Positions 36,601-49,200 of a stretch of 64,000 nucleotides of DNA are shown here, in pieces. Where the stretch lies: the NCBI GenBank assembly GCA_034687125.1, contig JAQGBZ010000011.1:455983-519982 (forward strand), in the 5' to 3' direction. The first letter of the stretch is position 1. Each line of letters begins with the position of its first letter. Position numbers and translations under genes: made by a program. The notes under the pieces were generated by a model. That model had not been told where the DNA came from. It saw only the letters and a program-made list of their open reading frames with translations, and searched no databases. This DNA is from Neelides folsomi. Lineage: Eukaryota; Arthropoda; Collembola; Neelipleona; Neelidae.

Positions 36601-38860
36601 AAATTGAAATGAAACTGTTAATATTCGTAGATGATGAAGAGGAAACATTTTTATCAAATGAATCAAGCTCTGACAGTGAAGATAGTCATTCCACATCTTC
36701 GGATTCCAATTCAGAACTTTACAAATTACCAAGAATGAAACTGGATCCCAACATTTGCCCTGAACACCTTGAAAAGGCTTTCTTTGACAAAATTGTCTTA
36801 CTTCGGGGGAAGAGACTTGAACTTGAAGTCGAACTTGCTGCTCAAAAGTCAGTCGTTGACAAAATTCAGTATAATTATAATAATGTCGAAGGCGTTTATC
36901 TCAAGCATGCCGGAAGATTAAATAATATTGGTCAAGAAGTTCAAGTACTTCAAAGAGCCAAACAAGTCAAGATGAATCAGCTCTTATCGGTCATTATCAT
37001 TCGAGCATATCAAATTATGTAAGAATTTACTAAAAGCTATTGATTTACGAATTTTAATTTTTCAATAGATTAAGAATCCTCTTAAGCAAATTTTAATATT
37101 TTCTTAATCATTTTTCCAGGTGCCTCGATGAAAGTAAAGCGAACAAAACTATGAATTTGACAGATAAAATTAAATTTTGCTTCCCATCACCTCTTTCTGA
37201 AATCGTTCTCTTACCAAGGTTCTTTCTCTTACCAAATGATTTTTTTAGAAAATAAGTTATACTTCTACCTTGTACGCTTGTACCTAACTACATTAAAAAA
37301 TTTAGAGATAGAATTCCAAATTTGGACAAAAGAACTGACATAGTCAAAAAAGAAACTAGCATAGAAAAGCAGAAACAAAGGTTTGAAAAATAATATTGAT
37401 TTTATTCGATATTATCAAAAAGTAAATTAAAAGGTTTCTTAATTACCAATAATTGATAAATAACAATGTATAATTTCTTATTTTAGAAAAGCAAGGAAGA
37501 TGCTTTCGAGGTTGAAGCAGGAATTGAATAAACTTGAATCTCTTGTGCGACAACATAATACACAAGCTCTGGGCGACATGACTTCCAAATTTGGGAAAAT
37601 TATTGATCTTGATGAAATGACAACATACATTATCAATCTTGATATTATGGACGCTCTCATCAATTTAGAACTCGAGAGGAATCAACATCATCGAGAGCGT
37701 CAGAAAATCAAAGACCAAATTGAGGATATTCGTTCATTCCTCACTCAAACGACCAGAGAGAATTCAATTCTCAATCTCCTTATTGCTATGATCGTTGAGA
37801 GAGAAAGAAATGTCGATTACTTCTTACATAAACAAAGATTAAAAGACAATGACGAATTTATCATTAATGACAATGAGAATGAAGTAAGTTCACTATTAGA
37901 TATTTTATGTACATACTGAGGTACATAAGGGATATGGATATACACTTACTGGTCAGTTTACAAATTCCTGGCACACCGCTCCACAACATTTAAAAGAAAC
38001 AGTATTTTGGAATATTGAATTTCTAAATTACTCCAAGGATTTTTAAAACGTTTAATATAAATCAAACATACAAAATTCTGCTCCTATTTTAAAAGAGTTG
38101 GCGCGGTGTGCCAGGAATTTATAAACTTGCCAGTAGTTCTTATCTTTTCTATTAAAAAAGTTACCATAAAACAATATTATTAAATAAATTATTATTAAGA
38201 CTTATAACCACTTATCGTTTATGCACTAAATAAATGTTAAAACAACCAATGATTTTCACTTAAAACAACCAATGATGTCAGAGTAAAGATGATTTGGACC
38301 CTGAAGAAATTTTCAGTGATGAAGATTTATACGAAGAAGTATTTTTCCTCGAAGAAATCCTAATGCGCCAATTCACCCGCATTGATATGCTTCGAATGTT
38401 AGCTGCTGCTTATAAAACCAAAGGATGCATTCCGCGAATTATGCCATTATGCCTAGTGAATAATGTTTTTGAGAAACTGCATCACCGACGAGAACTCGAT
38501 AGACTCAAACTTTGTGCGATGTTACGACACGGAGCTCCCACGGAAGTTCTATGGTGTGGGGACAACATGACCGAGAGGCTTATGCAAAGCGAATCTCAAA
38601 TCCCGCGATACGACGAAGAGACCCTGGGAGAATATGATGAAGAAGAAGCAGCCAGACGTGCCGAAGAAGATAAAAATTTTCTGAGGAGACTGAGAAAGGA
38701 GGAAAAAGCGGAGCAAAAAAGGAAATCTTTACGTGCAAATAGTGATAGAGAATCCGATGGCTTTGTTACTGCAGATGAAGAGATAATGGAAGAACTTGAA
38801 ACTGTAGATGAGCAGGATCCTCCTATTGACGAAGTTTTAGAAAACGAAGTGCAACTTTAA
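33657..38860 (+). CDS. CFAP44: CFAP44-like coiled-coil protein lacking the WD-repeat half
   Basis: Twelve exons, 33657-33993, 34123-34393, 34542-35043, 35154-35333, 35415-35687, 35756-36211, 36374-36539, 36631-37018, 37120-37218, 37306-37380, 37487-37883 and 38282-38860, give 1240 aa. CFAP44 with CFAP43 forms the tether and tether-head complex that positions inner-arm dynein f on the axoneme. The coiled-coil half is recognisable. Landmarks are an acidic Ser-rich stretch followed by ICPEHLEKAFFDKIVLLRGK, then a long coiled coil, MNQLLSVIIIRAYQIM, and TSKFGKIIDLDEMTT, matching CFAP44 in order. Vertebrate CFAP44 is over 1800 aa and carries WD repeats before this part; here the N-terminus is a Glu-rich tail instead. 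Intron 1 is GC-AG type (GAAG/GCAAGT). The last exon (193 codons) is an extension I do not recognise. Intron 11 holds a MITE. CFAP44 identity is likely rather than certain. Confidence 0.75.
37949..38133. mobile_element. 185-bp MITE with terminal inverted repeats and TA target duplication
   Basis: The left end starts CTGGTCAGTTTACAAATT and the right end, read on the minus strand, starts CTGGCAAGTTTATAAATT. The arms are 37949-37982 and 38100-38133, with about 30 of 34 positions matching. TA flanks both ends (37947-37948 and 38134-38135), as in Tc1/mariner-type insertions. The interior has no ORF. It is inserted in the last intron of the CFAP44-like gene. Confidence 0.8.
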
Positions 38861-39624
38861 CGATATATTATAATTACATGTGGTATAGTTAAAAATACCT
38901 ACTAGCAATCGTGAATTGTGATTAAAAATTCAAAATTGTTCAATATTAAGCCGTAGTAAAATAAATATTTTCATTCATGAATATCTAATTATTACTTACA
39001 TCATTATCATCAGTAATTTAGAGGTAATTAAGTATTAATTAGAGGATTTGATATTGTAAAGTCATTTAATGCTTGTGAGAATAATAATCATTATAACATC
39101 ATTTAAGTTTAAGATTATCTTCTTCATTTGTGTGTGCTTAGAGAAACATTTCATTTGAGGCTGTTGGGTTTTGTCGAGTTTTGCTCTGCCGGTTTTGCTC
39201 GGTATACTAATTCTGATTCTGTATATTCTCCCATAAGAGAAAATCGCGGTGGATTTAACTTTATCCACGTTCAATTAAACTTCAAGACTTCTGTGCTATT
39301 TTTTGACATATTGAACTAAATATTGAAGAGTAGAGTACTTACAATTAATTAAATTAACAAAGATTATGTTACAAACGATATTGTGAATTATGCTCAAAGT
39401 CTAGTGGAGTATTTTATTTCGATAAAATATTTATATTAGAAAATATTAATATTTCCAAACACGTGCACAATTTACTATAAAAATGTAAAATATTAAAATA
39501 ATGGATTATTTTCTAAATTAACAAAATCAGTGACTTTAATCAAGCTTTAATCAACTGTCAAACTAAAGTTTATTTTATTATATTACAATATTTTATCATT
39601 TAAGTTTTGTTAAACATTTACAAA
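38861..39624. other. CFAP44 3' end and SLC33A1 promoter region
   Basis: A poly(A) signal AATAAA at 38960-38965 follows the CFAP44 stop by 100 nt. A short GC-richer patch lies at about 39150-39280. No further gene is seen and no clear TATA box precedes the SLC33A1 ATG. Confidence 0.45.
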
Positions 39625-41732
39625 ATGAAAGCCGATTTTCGTAAAGATATGAGCAACATCTTGCTCTTATTATTTCTTTACGTTTTACAAGGGATCCCCC
39701 TTGGGTTAATCGCTTCTGTCCCTATGATCCTCTTGAACAGACAAGTGTCTTACAATGATCAAGCAAAATTTAGTTTTGCCATTTGGCCATTTAGTTTGAA
39801 ACTACTTTGGGCTCCTATCGTTGATGCGGTTTACAATGCCAAAATTGGGAGAAGAAAAAGTATGTAAAAAGTTTATACTAAATTTATTTCCGCATATAAA
39901 TTGAATATAATTATTATTCTTATAAAATGTATTTTAATTTAATGTTTTTTGTACATTATAGCTTGGCTGGTTCCAATGCAATATTTAATTGGAGTATTCA
40001 TGCTCCTTTTGTCATGTCACATTAATGACCTTTTGGATACGTTGAACGTCGTCTTAATCACAGCTGTGTTTTTCATCCTTAACTTTTTGGCTGCTACTCA
40101 AGATATCGCCGTTGATGGTTGGGCTCTTACCATGTTAAGAAGGTAGGTTAAATTACACAACTATTTCAATGCGAGTTTAATGAAAATACTGATTTTGATA
40201 ATTTATGTATGCACATTGAATTAATCAACCATTGTTTATCTAGAGAAAATGTTGGATATGCCTCAACTTGTAATAGTGTCGGACAAACAGCTGGATATTT
40301 TTTTGGATATGTTGTATTTCTTGCACTGGAGTCTGCAGATTTTTGTAATTCCTACTTCCGATCATCACCACTACCTTATGGAATTGTCGATTTGCCAGGC
40401 AAGCTTTTTAATCAAAAAAAATTTTTAATCTCTTAATCATTTTTATTAAATTAATTATGATTTTTTACTCTTTAGGGTTCCTTTACTTCTGGGGATGGGT
40501 TTTTCTTGTTACGACTACTCTCGTTTGGATCCTCAAGAAAGAAGCGCCCGAGGTTGATAAAAAGAATAGCGAAATCAGCGTCTATGAAAGTTATATTTCT
40601 CTTTGGGAAATCATAAAGCTTCCATCAATTAAAACGACAATAGCATTTCTGCTCACTTGCAAGGTATGAAAAATGGAAATCATTTGTGTATGGAATATAA
40701 AACATCGAATGATTCGACATATCTGTAATATTTAATATTGGAAGTTTGTCTATTAAATAATATTTTTATTTAATAGATCGGATTTGCTGCTGCAGATTCT
40801 GTCACTGGATTAAAACTAGTGGAAGCTGGTGTCCCGAAGGATCGACTTGCCTTACTAGCAATTCCTTTAACTCCACTTCAAATAATTTTACCATTCATCA
40901 TCTCAAGATATACAGCTGGAGCAAATCCATTAAACACTTTTATCAAAGCATTTCCAATAAGGTTTTATTATAATCTGAACTTCAATTTTATTCGAGATTA
41001 ATCAATTTCTCCACAATCTTAAAATTGATTTTGTAATTTAGGCTTCTATTCGGAATTGTTTTTGCTGGGATTGTTTGGTTAACTCCGATGTTCAAACAAT
41101 CAGATGGAACATTTCCATTTTATTATTATGCTGGAATTGTCTTCATTTATGCCATCCATCAGGTTAGATTCTAAAAATATAAATACAATAATATTAAGAT
41201 AATCAAAGTCTAAACAAAAATCAAACACATTAACAATCAGGTTAATTTATCATTTTTTACAATTTAGGTAACTGTGTATAGCATGTTCGTAGCCATTATG
41301 GCATTCTTTGCCAAAGTGAGTGATCCAAGAGTTGGTGGGACGTATATGACACTTCTCAACACTCTTTCGAATCTTGGTGGAAATTGGCCTTCTACTGTCA
41401 TCCTTTGGCTAGTTGACCCGCTCACTTACAAGTCTTGCTCAAATGAGGCGATAAACAATTGTTCCACCTCGCCACTTAAAGATGTAAATTAGCTCAATTA
41501 AGAAGTTCTCATAATGAATGAGCCAACATTATGTTTTGTTCTTTTGTTTTAGAGCTGCGTGGCTGGAGGGGGAGTCTGTTCCATACATATTGACGGTTAC
41601 TACATTCAAAGCTTTGTCTGCCTTCTCATCGGATTCGCATGGCTCATCTGGGGGAGACCGACTGTTAAGAGACTTCAGCAAGAGCCTGAAGCCGCTTGGG
41701 CCGTTACTCGCCTTCATTCTCGCCTAGATTGA
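39625..41732 (+). CDS. SLC33A1: Acetyl-coenzyme A transporter 1
   Basis: Eight exons, 39625-39859, 39962-40142, 40244-40398, 40476-40663, 40777-40961, 41042-41162, 41268-41483 and 41553-41732, give 486 aa (human 549). SLC33A1 (AT-1) is a multipass major-facilitator-type protein of the ER membrane that brings acetyl-CoA into the lumen for acetylation of glycoproteins and gangliosides. Nearly every family landmark is present: YVLQGIPLGLIASVPMILL, FAIWPFSLKLLWAPIVDA, FLAATQDIAVDGWALTML, ENVGYASTCNSVGQTAGYF, KIGFAAADSVTGLKL and MTLLNTLSNLGGNWPSTV. Intron 3 has a GC donor (CCAG/GCAAGC), the only way to keep the frame into the next exon. An in-frame TTG at 39607 is not a credible start. A poly(A) signal lies at 42085-42090. 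Confidence 0.96.
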
Positions 41733-44700
41733 CTCGAATCTAAAGAATCTTTAATTTGAGTGGTCTTATTTAACCTTAAACATGAATGAAAACTTTATGA
41801 TTCTACATACATTCGTTACTTGAGAGTTCTGATCGTCTTTGTTATCTCTAGTAAATGATCTGTAAACATCTTCAGTTCCTAATGAACAACTTTCGAATGT
41901 CTCAGAAGATTCTTTAGAAATTTAGTTCATTAGAAAATTAGAAATTTAAAACGTTAAAGTACAAAATTCATGTTATTTTGATTAGGTAAGATGCAGATTT
42001 TACTTAACAGACAAATTGCTTTTAAATTATGACCATCGATGTTTATTTAAGGGTAAATGCATTTTATTAAATATATTATTTCACAATAAAATGCCAGTGA
42101 TAATACGATGTAATTTAACATTCAGTAATGTAGTGTGTTTAATATTGAGAGTATTTATTGATTTTTGTCTTTGTTTGTAACAGTTTTGGTGCAATAAATA
42201 AATCAAGTCTTTTCTTATACATAATGCCTACTACATGTAATTAAATTACATGATTTCGTAAATAAAAGTAAAGTGAATGTTTAAAATGCATGAAGCAATT
42301 TCATTTATTTACTTAAATTAATAAAGAAAATATTTTACATTTTAGAGGTAAATCTAAGGGTTGGTAATATTTTCATAAATACAAAGATGTATCATTAATG
42401 CTTAAATGTTATGTTTAATACTTATGTTTAGTAGAGGGAGAAAACTGATTCTTGTGGTTCGAACAAATGGAGAAAAAAGGTTAGAAATAAAATATGAAGG
42501 TAAAAGTGGATTGGGAATTTGATGGGAGTTTGTTTTTCTTTCATGGCTTTATAGCCCAAAATAAAGTAAGAGGAAAAAGAGATTTGAGGTTTAAAAAGAG
42601 CCCTTTAACTTCAAGTGAATAATCCTCGGGGATCCGAAAGAAAATCAAGGAGGGATTCATAAGAGTGGGAGCCGCTGTTTAGAGGGCCATTTAAGTGGTG
42701 ATTTCCATTAGTTGCTCCATCCCCACTTATAATTTTATTATTCTTCCGCAGAGGGTGAGCTCATAATGGGAAGAGAGGGATGAGAGGGGAAAAGTCTACC
42801 CAAATGAGGCGCAATTGATCCATCGTTTATTCAGGAATCAGAGTTCCCAGTCTATGAGAAGGACTAAATCAACAGAGTGGCCAACGGAGCCAGCCAGCTG
42901 AATCTCCACCATCCTCCCTATTGAATAATCTCCGAATATCCGATGATGAACTTACGTGCTTTCTCCATTCTTTCGCATTCTAATTTAACTCCCGACGACG
43001 TTCATCTCCATAATTTTATTATTTTACTCCTTTTTTCTCCCGCACCAGTCTGGATGGAGCCGGGCGGACTCACAGGAGATGAAATGGATATGAACCGATT
43101 GAGGCGTTAACTAAGCCGGAGGATCCAAAACTTTATCATTGCAAAAATTCGACCACATCAAAACTTTATAAACTTTAAAGATTCAAAAGTTATTGTTACT
43201 AACTTTAATTCAATAACTATAATGGTACTCCTATACTAGATTATGGTTGCTGATCATTATTGTTTAATTACTATATTACATACCACATTAGTACTTTTGG
43301 TATATATTACATATAATACATATTATGTACAATAAGTTACATTTTAGAGTGTATTACCATAATCATTAGATAATTACTTTTTACTTGAGAGTTGAGAGTA
43401 TAAAGAAAGTAAATAAATAGATTAGAATTTTGTGAGTGATATGAAAAGCATTATTTAATATAGGGAAGGGAGAGAATCCGAGAGAATGAAAGAGAATTGA
43501 AATAATGAAACAATAAAGGTTGAAAGTTGTCCGAGATTAAGAGTGGAGATGAAAGCGGCGAGAGAGTGAGAGTTTTAGGTTTGAGAAGGTGAGGGATAAA
43601 ACAAAGTCCTTCTGATGTCACATTAACTCATTTTGAAGCTCAAGGAAAGAAAAATAATGAAAATTGGAGATTAGGATTTGAAGAGAGATCTTTTTGGATT
43701 TCCTTTCAAGAGATTTCAGAATTTCACCGTGGGTTGATCCTCACTCCCTCGTCTTTGTTTGGAGAGGGAGGGAGAAGTTCCATAAAGTTAATTAAAAGAA
43801 GATCCATTGGGAAATGAGCTGTGGATGGACGGATGATGAAGATGATTATGATGTGATGATGGCCTCCGGACTTCTTTCAGTCCTTGAGCTGGAAAGTACA
43901 CATGACACAACAGCGGAGGAGTCCTCGGATGGATTTTTATCTCAGCTTTCCTCAACTCTCGCCACTCAACCCCATCCCAGACTCGTCACACCAATCCGAT
44001 TCACAGCTCTCTCATTCTCACCTGCCTTTTCATTTGAACAAAGTAGATTCTAGGAATCTTTGACACTTTTCATTATTAACTTCACAATCAAACTGGAAAA
44101 TATTATGGTGTACTTATATCCTATACGTGTTACTACCATACATGTACTATATATCTGTTTGTAGAATATTCCAGATTTTATTCTAACACTAGATCAACAA
44201 TTTCATTTAACTTTGAAAGAAAAGAATACAACGAAATTAAAAACAAGGTTTTTGGAAATAAATGGTTACAAATACGAAAATACTCTTGTAATACGTACAC
44301 GTACATAATAAAAATAAGTATATGTAGGTATATTGTACTATGGTACATGCTTATGTAATCCAGTTGTATAGGTAGTTGTATTAAGCAGACAAGATTTTGA
44401 AAAATAATATCTATGTATATGGTTATATAAATATAGCAGTGTAATATAAATATAAGTAATATATAAGTACTAGCGAATTAATTTGTTTAATACTACATAC
44501 CGATATTTGCCGTTTAGCTTCTAAATCATCTAAGGAAGCTTGATTTTTATTGTATGACTTGGAAATACGGAGAACCCATAGAAGGTTAAAATCTGCATTT
44601 GCAAACGTGCACACACGTTCACGAACATGACTTAGTGTTATTACAGGGACAAATCGCTTTCGGAGACTCGGAACGCAAAAGTCCAAAGTGTTAAACAATA

Positions 44701-46288
44701 ATGTGAGAATCGAGATTGTGTATCGGGTTTGAGGGCGGAAGGGTTGAGCCCTTGAGGAAGGGAATCATGTTGTTGTCGTGCTGCGAGGATTTTCCAACTC
44801 ATTGAGCTGAGTCTTCGATGGGCGAAGGTGGGCCCAACGAGGCACAACTTACAAATGCGGTAGGTTGTAATCCGACTTGATACTCAAAACTCGGACTCAA
44901 TCCAAATCCCGATCCTTCTTTTCATGGCTCCTCCTCATCATGATATTCTTCCCTTTGACCGTCTCCGCCGCTTTGAATCCCCATTCCTCTCGCCAATTAT
45001 TCCTCCATGAGACCCTCACACCCTTTCAAACTCCCAAAGGATCATTCCCACACATCACTCCCACCCTCCACACAGAGAAATACAATACATTTCTCCTTCC
45101 TTTACCTGAATTACTATTATTATTAACCACCTTATACTTTCATACAAAATATATTTACATACATATTTAAGTTATTATTGATTACATATTGACTCACTTA
45201 ATAAATAGAAATTTTAGCTCTAACAAATGATTAAATTATTTCACCTATAGTTTATACACATAACCAATACGATATGGGCTCTAATTTTGATAAATAAATG
45301 ATTAAAAATTTATTATTTATCTAGATACCATTGAATAAAACGATAGGTACTTTTTAATAAATATAGTCAAATACATTACTTTAAGCACTTTTAAGCATAT
45401 TATAATAGTTATGATATATCGGTATACTTTATATTATGTATGTATGTGCATATAAGATATTTCTATTACAAAATATGGTACCATTACTACCATATACGCT
45501 TGAAATTTTAATCCTATGATTAGCTTTTTTAGATTGGTTAAATTATTTGTCAGCTTTTCAGATAAGTGCACCCGTTTGCCTTTTGTTATTATTGTTTTAT
45601 GAGCGGGTTTTCCTTAAGGGTACTTTTAAATTTTAAACTAATATTGTCATAAAGCAACTCTAATTATAAAAACTACGCTCAGTTCTTTTAATCCTTAAGT
45701 TTTGGCTTAAATGCTTTCTATCTTCTTTAATCATTTTTAAAGGACCTTAACGAGTTATTTTTATATCCCAAATAAGAATAATACCATGCGTGGATTAATT
45801 TAATATGTAATCTATAAGGCTTTATTTATCATTTATAATGTCAACAAATGCTTGGTAAATCCCAGCATTTGACGAGACGTATTAAAAGTTTTTACATAGG
45901 AAAGTGCTATATGCAAATAAATACATGAATGACGATACATTATAAAAGTATCTAATTTTCATAATGTTAGCATTCTGAAAAAATGTTTATTATGTGAAAT
46001 CAAATGTGTAATTGCAGTGGATTTTCAAATTCTAGATTTGAGAAATAAAGAGTTTTCGGGGTTGATTTTCCTGGTGGAGGATAGAATTGTGCATTAGCGA
46101 GATAGGAGTAGGGTGGGATTGGTGTTGGATGGGAACGAATCCGAAAGCGAGGGGAGTCTCTCAAGAGCTAAGACCCAACCCAACCGCCTTGTACATCGAG
46201 ATGAAGAGGAACGATGGGACAGTTGCCCACTGCACCTTACCGACCGCTCTTTCCTTGTCCTCGGTCTCGGAGGAAATCAAACATTAAA
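41733..46288. other. Intergenic region between SLC33A1 and goosecoid
   Basis: About 4.5 kb without a gene I can support. Blocks with more G+C lie at about 42.6-43.1, 43.45-44.06, 44.64-45.1 and 46.05-46.29 kb; the last is probably goosecoid leader or promoter. A 79-codon ORF starting at 43814 with an ATG has no recognisable domain and no convincing splice partner. The rest is AT-rich. Confidence 0.45.
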
Positions 46289-49200
46289 ATGGCAAACTTC
46301 CCATGTTTTCCAATTATCCCTTATTTGTCTCCAATGGGATTTCGTCAATTTCAAGGAATCTCTTCTTCTCCCAATTCCACGACCTCCTTGTCCTCAGAGT
46401 CTCAAATGCCCCAAAGGAGCTCTTTCACGATTGAGAGCATTTTGGGTCGAGCGAGCATCTCAGATAGTGAGAAAAGTCAAGGGCTGCTTTCAAGACCTCC
46501 GAGATCTGATCATCCCTTATCGAATGGATCTTCTCCGATGTCACTTGCAAATTTTCAAATCCCTTCACTTCAATTTCTCCATCACTCAGCGGCGTTCATT
46601 CCAAACCAAGCACAAGCTGCAGCGGCTGCTGAATTTCTCGGTATTAATTTAATTTTATAACCCATTATTTGCAATTAATTTAAAGGTTCAAAGTTCAAAG
46701 TTTTTATTATTGTAATTTTATTTGTGATAAATCTATTTGAAGCTATTGTGATTTAAAAGTCATTAAAATTCAACATGGATTTGTTTTGCTATGCATTTTT
46801 TATTCCTCATAGAATTTCCTTTTGATTGATATTTGTATTAATGTTTTCCAATTTTTTAATTAATATTTTTAATTAATAATATACAAAACTGAATTATTCG
46901 TAAAAAATAGTAAGCAATATTTTTTTAATTTAATTGCAGCATCATACAGAGGGCTTCCGGGTCTTTATGGTCATTATTTCCCTCATGCTCTAAGCTGCGG
47001 CGGTTCAGGGGCTTCCTTGGGACCAGGAAGTCTTGGGAGCGGAGGCCTTGGCGGACCTACGCCGAAAAGAAAGCGACGCCACAGGTATGTAATTACATCA
47101 AATCCCTCCCAATTAATTGAAAAAGTGGTGAATCGGTCAACCCACCTGTATTCTTCCCCCTAATCCGGCCAAAGTGTGAGGGCAGCTCTTGGCCATCTAA
47201 AAAGTCACGTATGGTTGCAGAAAATAGATTTATCGTTAGGAGGTGATACTTGAGCACGAGGTTTATTGAGGACCCTTCCCTGCCCATTCTTCCCAACACA
47301 ATGTATGGGGCATTGGACGTTTCCCGTCGTCGTCCAATATGCTGTGAACAATGATCGAGGAGTTTGGAGGATTCTTAACACTTACCACATCCTCAATTCG
47401 AAGAAATGTTAGGCATTAAAAGCTTATGATACTAATTCCAAACCCTCCTCTTAGAAACGGGGGAATACCATATCACTTTTTTCTGTCCTACTTCCAAGGC
47501 GGCATTTCTATAAATGGATCCACAGAATGGAGAATTCATATGACTTATTTTCATGTACAATTATGCTTAAATCTTAAAACTCACAATCAATTTAAGTTAT
47601 AATTAACAAAGAATGTTTACAAAACATATGTATAACTTACTTTTATATATTTACGTACAAATAAGTATTTAGTACCTAAATCATATGCATCGTATGTAAA
47701 CGTTGGGTGAATATGGGAAAGAAAAGAGAGCTTAGACATACAATGTTTTTTATAGAAATGGGTTCAAGTGAAAAAAGACAATTAAAATTTGCTATATTTA
47801 CTAAAAAAAGTCCCCACTCTTAAATTAGCCATACAATTGCTTAATTTTTCTGGGAAATAAATATAGCAAATAACCAATGACTTAAATCCTTATGCTCATT
47901 CGAATTTCAAATAAAAAGAATTCATCCATAAATGAATGAGAAAATAGATACCTTTAGTTGATTGTTCCAAATCTCAAGAGGAATGAAAGTAGCATATAAA
48001 TAAAATGTATTTTCAGGACAATCTTCACAGAAGAGCAGCTTGAGCAATTGGAAGCAACTTTCCTCAAGACACATTATCCAGACGTTGTTCTTAGGTAAGT
48101 TTCAATTAATTTGTCATAATGTTCGTCTTCATCAGTTTACTTACATGTGTAAGACTGAGCAATTGAACATTTCATTCTTTCGTTATATAGAGAACAATTG
48201 GCGTTCAAAACCGATCTGAAGGAAGAGCGTGTTGAGGTAAGAAATTATTTTTCTCATCCTCCTTACTTTTCGCATTTAGTGATTGTGTTGAAAGTTCAGT
48301 TCAATCCGTTGTGAATCCCTCGAGACCCTAACTTCAAATTCGAGCAAGGGTAAATCCATAAAAATTAGAAATCTCAAATCTGGAATTTTTAGAATCATAG
48401 TTGAGTTAGTCTCGTCATTTCTCCTTTCCTTTTTCCTTTGTTTTGAGAGCAAACAAAATTAACGGTAATGTTGATACTCGGTAATAGAATAATCTTTCGA
48501 GAAGCTCAACATAGGGCCTCACGACAAACATTCAAATTGCCTTACCTCCTCTTCCATTTGATTAAGGACTTGGGTTCTGTGGGATTGTTATTATAGAATG
48601 GGACAACTCTCCATTAAATTGCAATGAGACTCAACGGGAGCCTCAAGGTTCTCGTTAATAATTTGACCCGCCAATCCTGTTTTTCTTACATTACATTATA
48701 CTCCCGGGAGTCGGGGAGCATCTGATAGGGATGAGCCAAGCTCTCACACGAAATTATAACATGACTCCTATTATTTTATCTCTCCACATGATGAGCCTTA
48801 TTTCATCAAGTCAGAAGCATGGAATCAAAGCATATAATGGGAATTTGATGGTTCTCAGCTCTCAATAAATGCCGCTCATCTCTGAGTGAGTGGAGTTAGG
48901 ACCAGAGAGGGTTGGTTCATGTTCAGGGGTGGGCCAATATACTGGTTGATCGACCCTCGACCGTTTGGTCCTGACATAGAATAGGATCATCCGAGCTGAA
49001 ACTCATTCCGAAATCATCTTTCCTCCCCATTCACAGCTCATGAGTTGAGCTGAAGAAGAGAGTTTTAGGAAAATTGACGCTCTTTCTCAGCCCCGCTCTT
49101 GACTCTAAATAACCCATAATTGCATTTTGATTGAGTGGGTGCCCTGTGGGTGAAGTTTCCCCATTGACTTCTCCCTGACGAATTATTCGGATGTTTATAC

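Noticed and set aside
43814-44053. 79-codon plus-strand ORF beginning MSCGWTDDEDD
   Set aside because: Has an ATG and acidic start, but no family resemblance and no downstream exon that continues it; kept out as unsupported.
44877-45170. ORF with a signal-peptide-like hydrophobic start
   Set aside because: Begins at TTG rather than ATG; the leucine-rich ends reflect base composition and no domain is seen.
46113-46652. 179-codon plus-strand ORF overlapping goosecoid exon 1
   Set aside because: Different frame from the goosecoid exon; the latter has the eh1 motif and joins in phase to the homeodomain exons.
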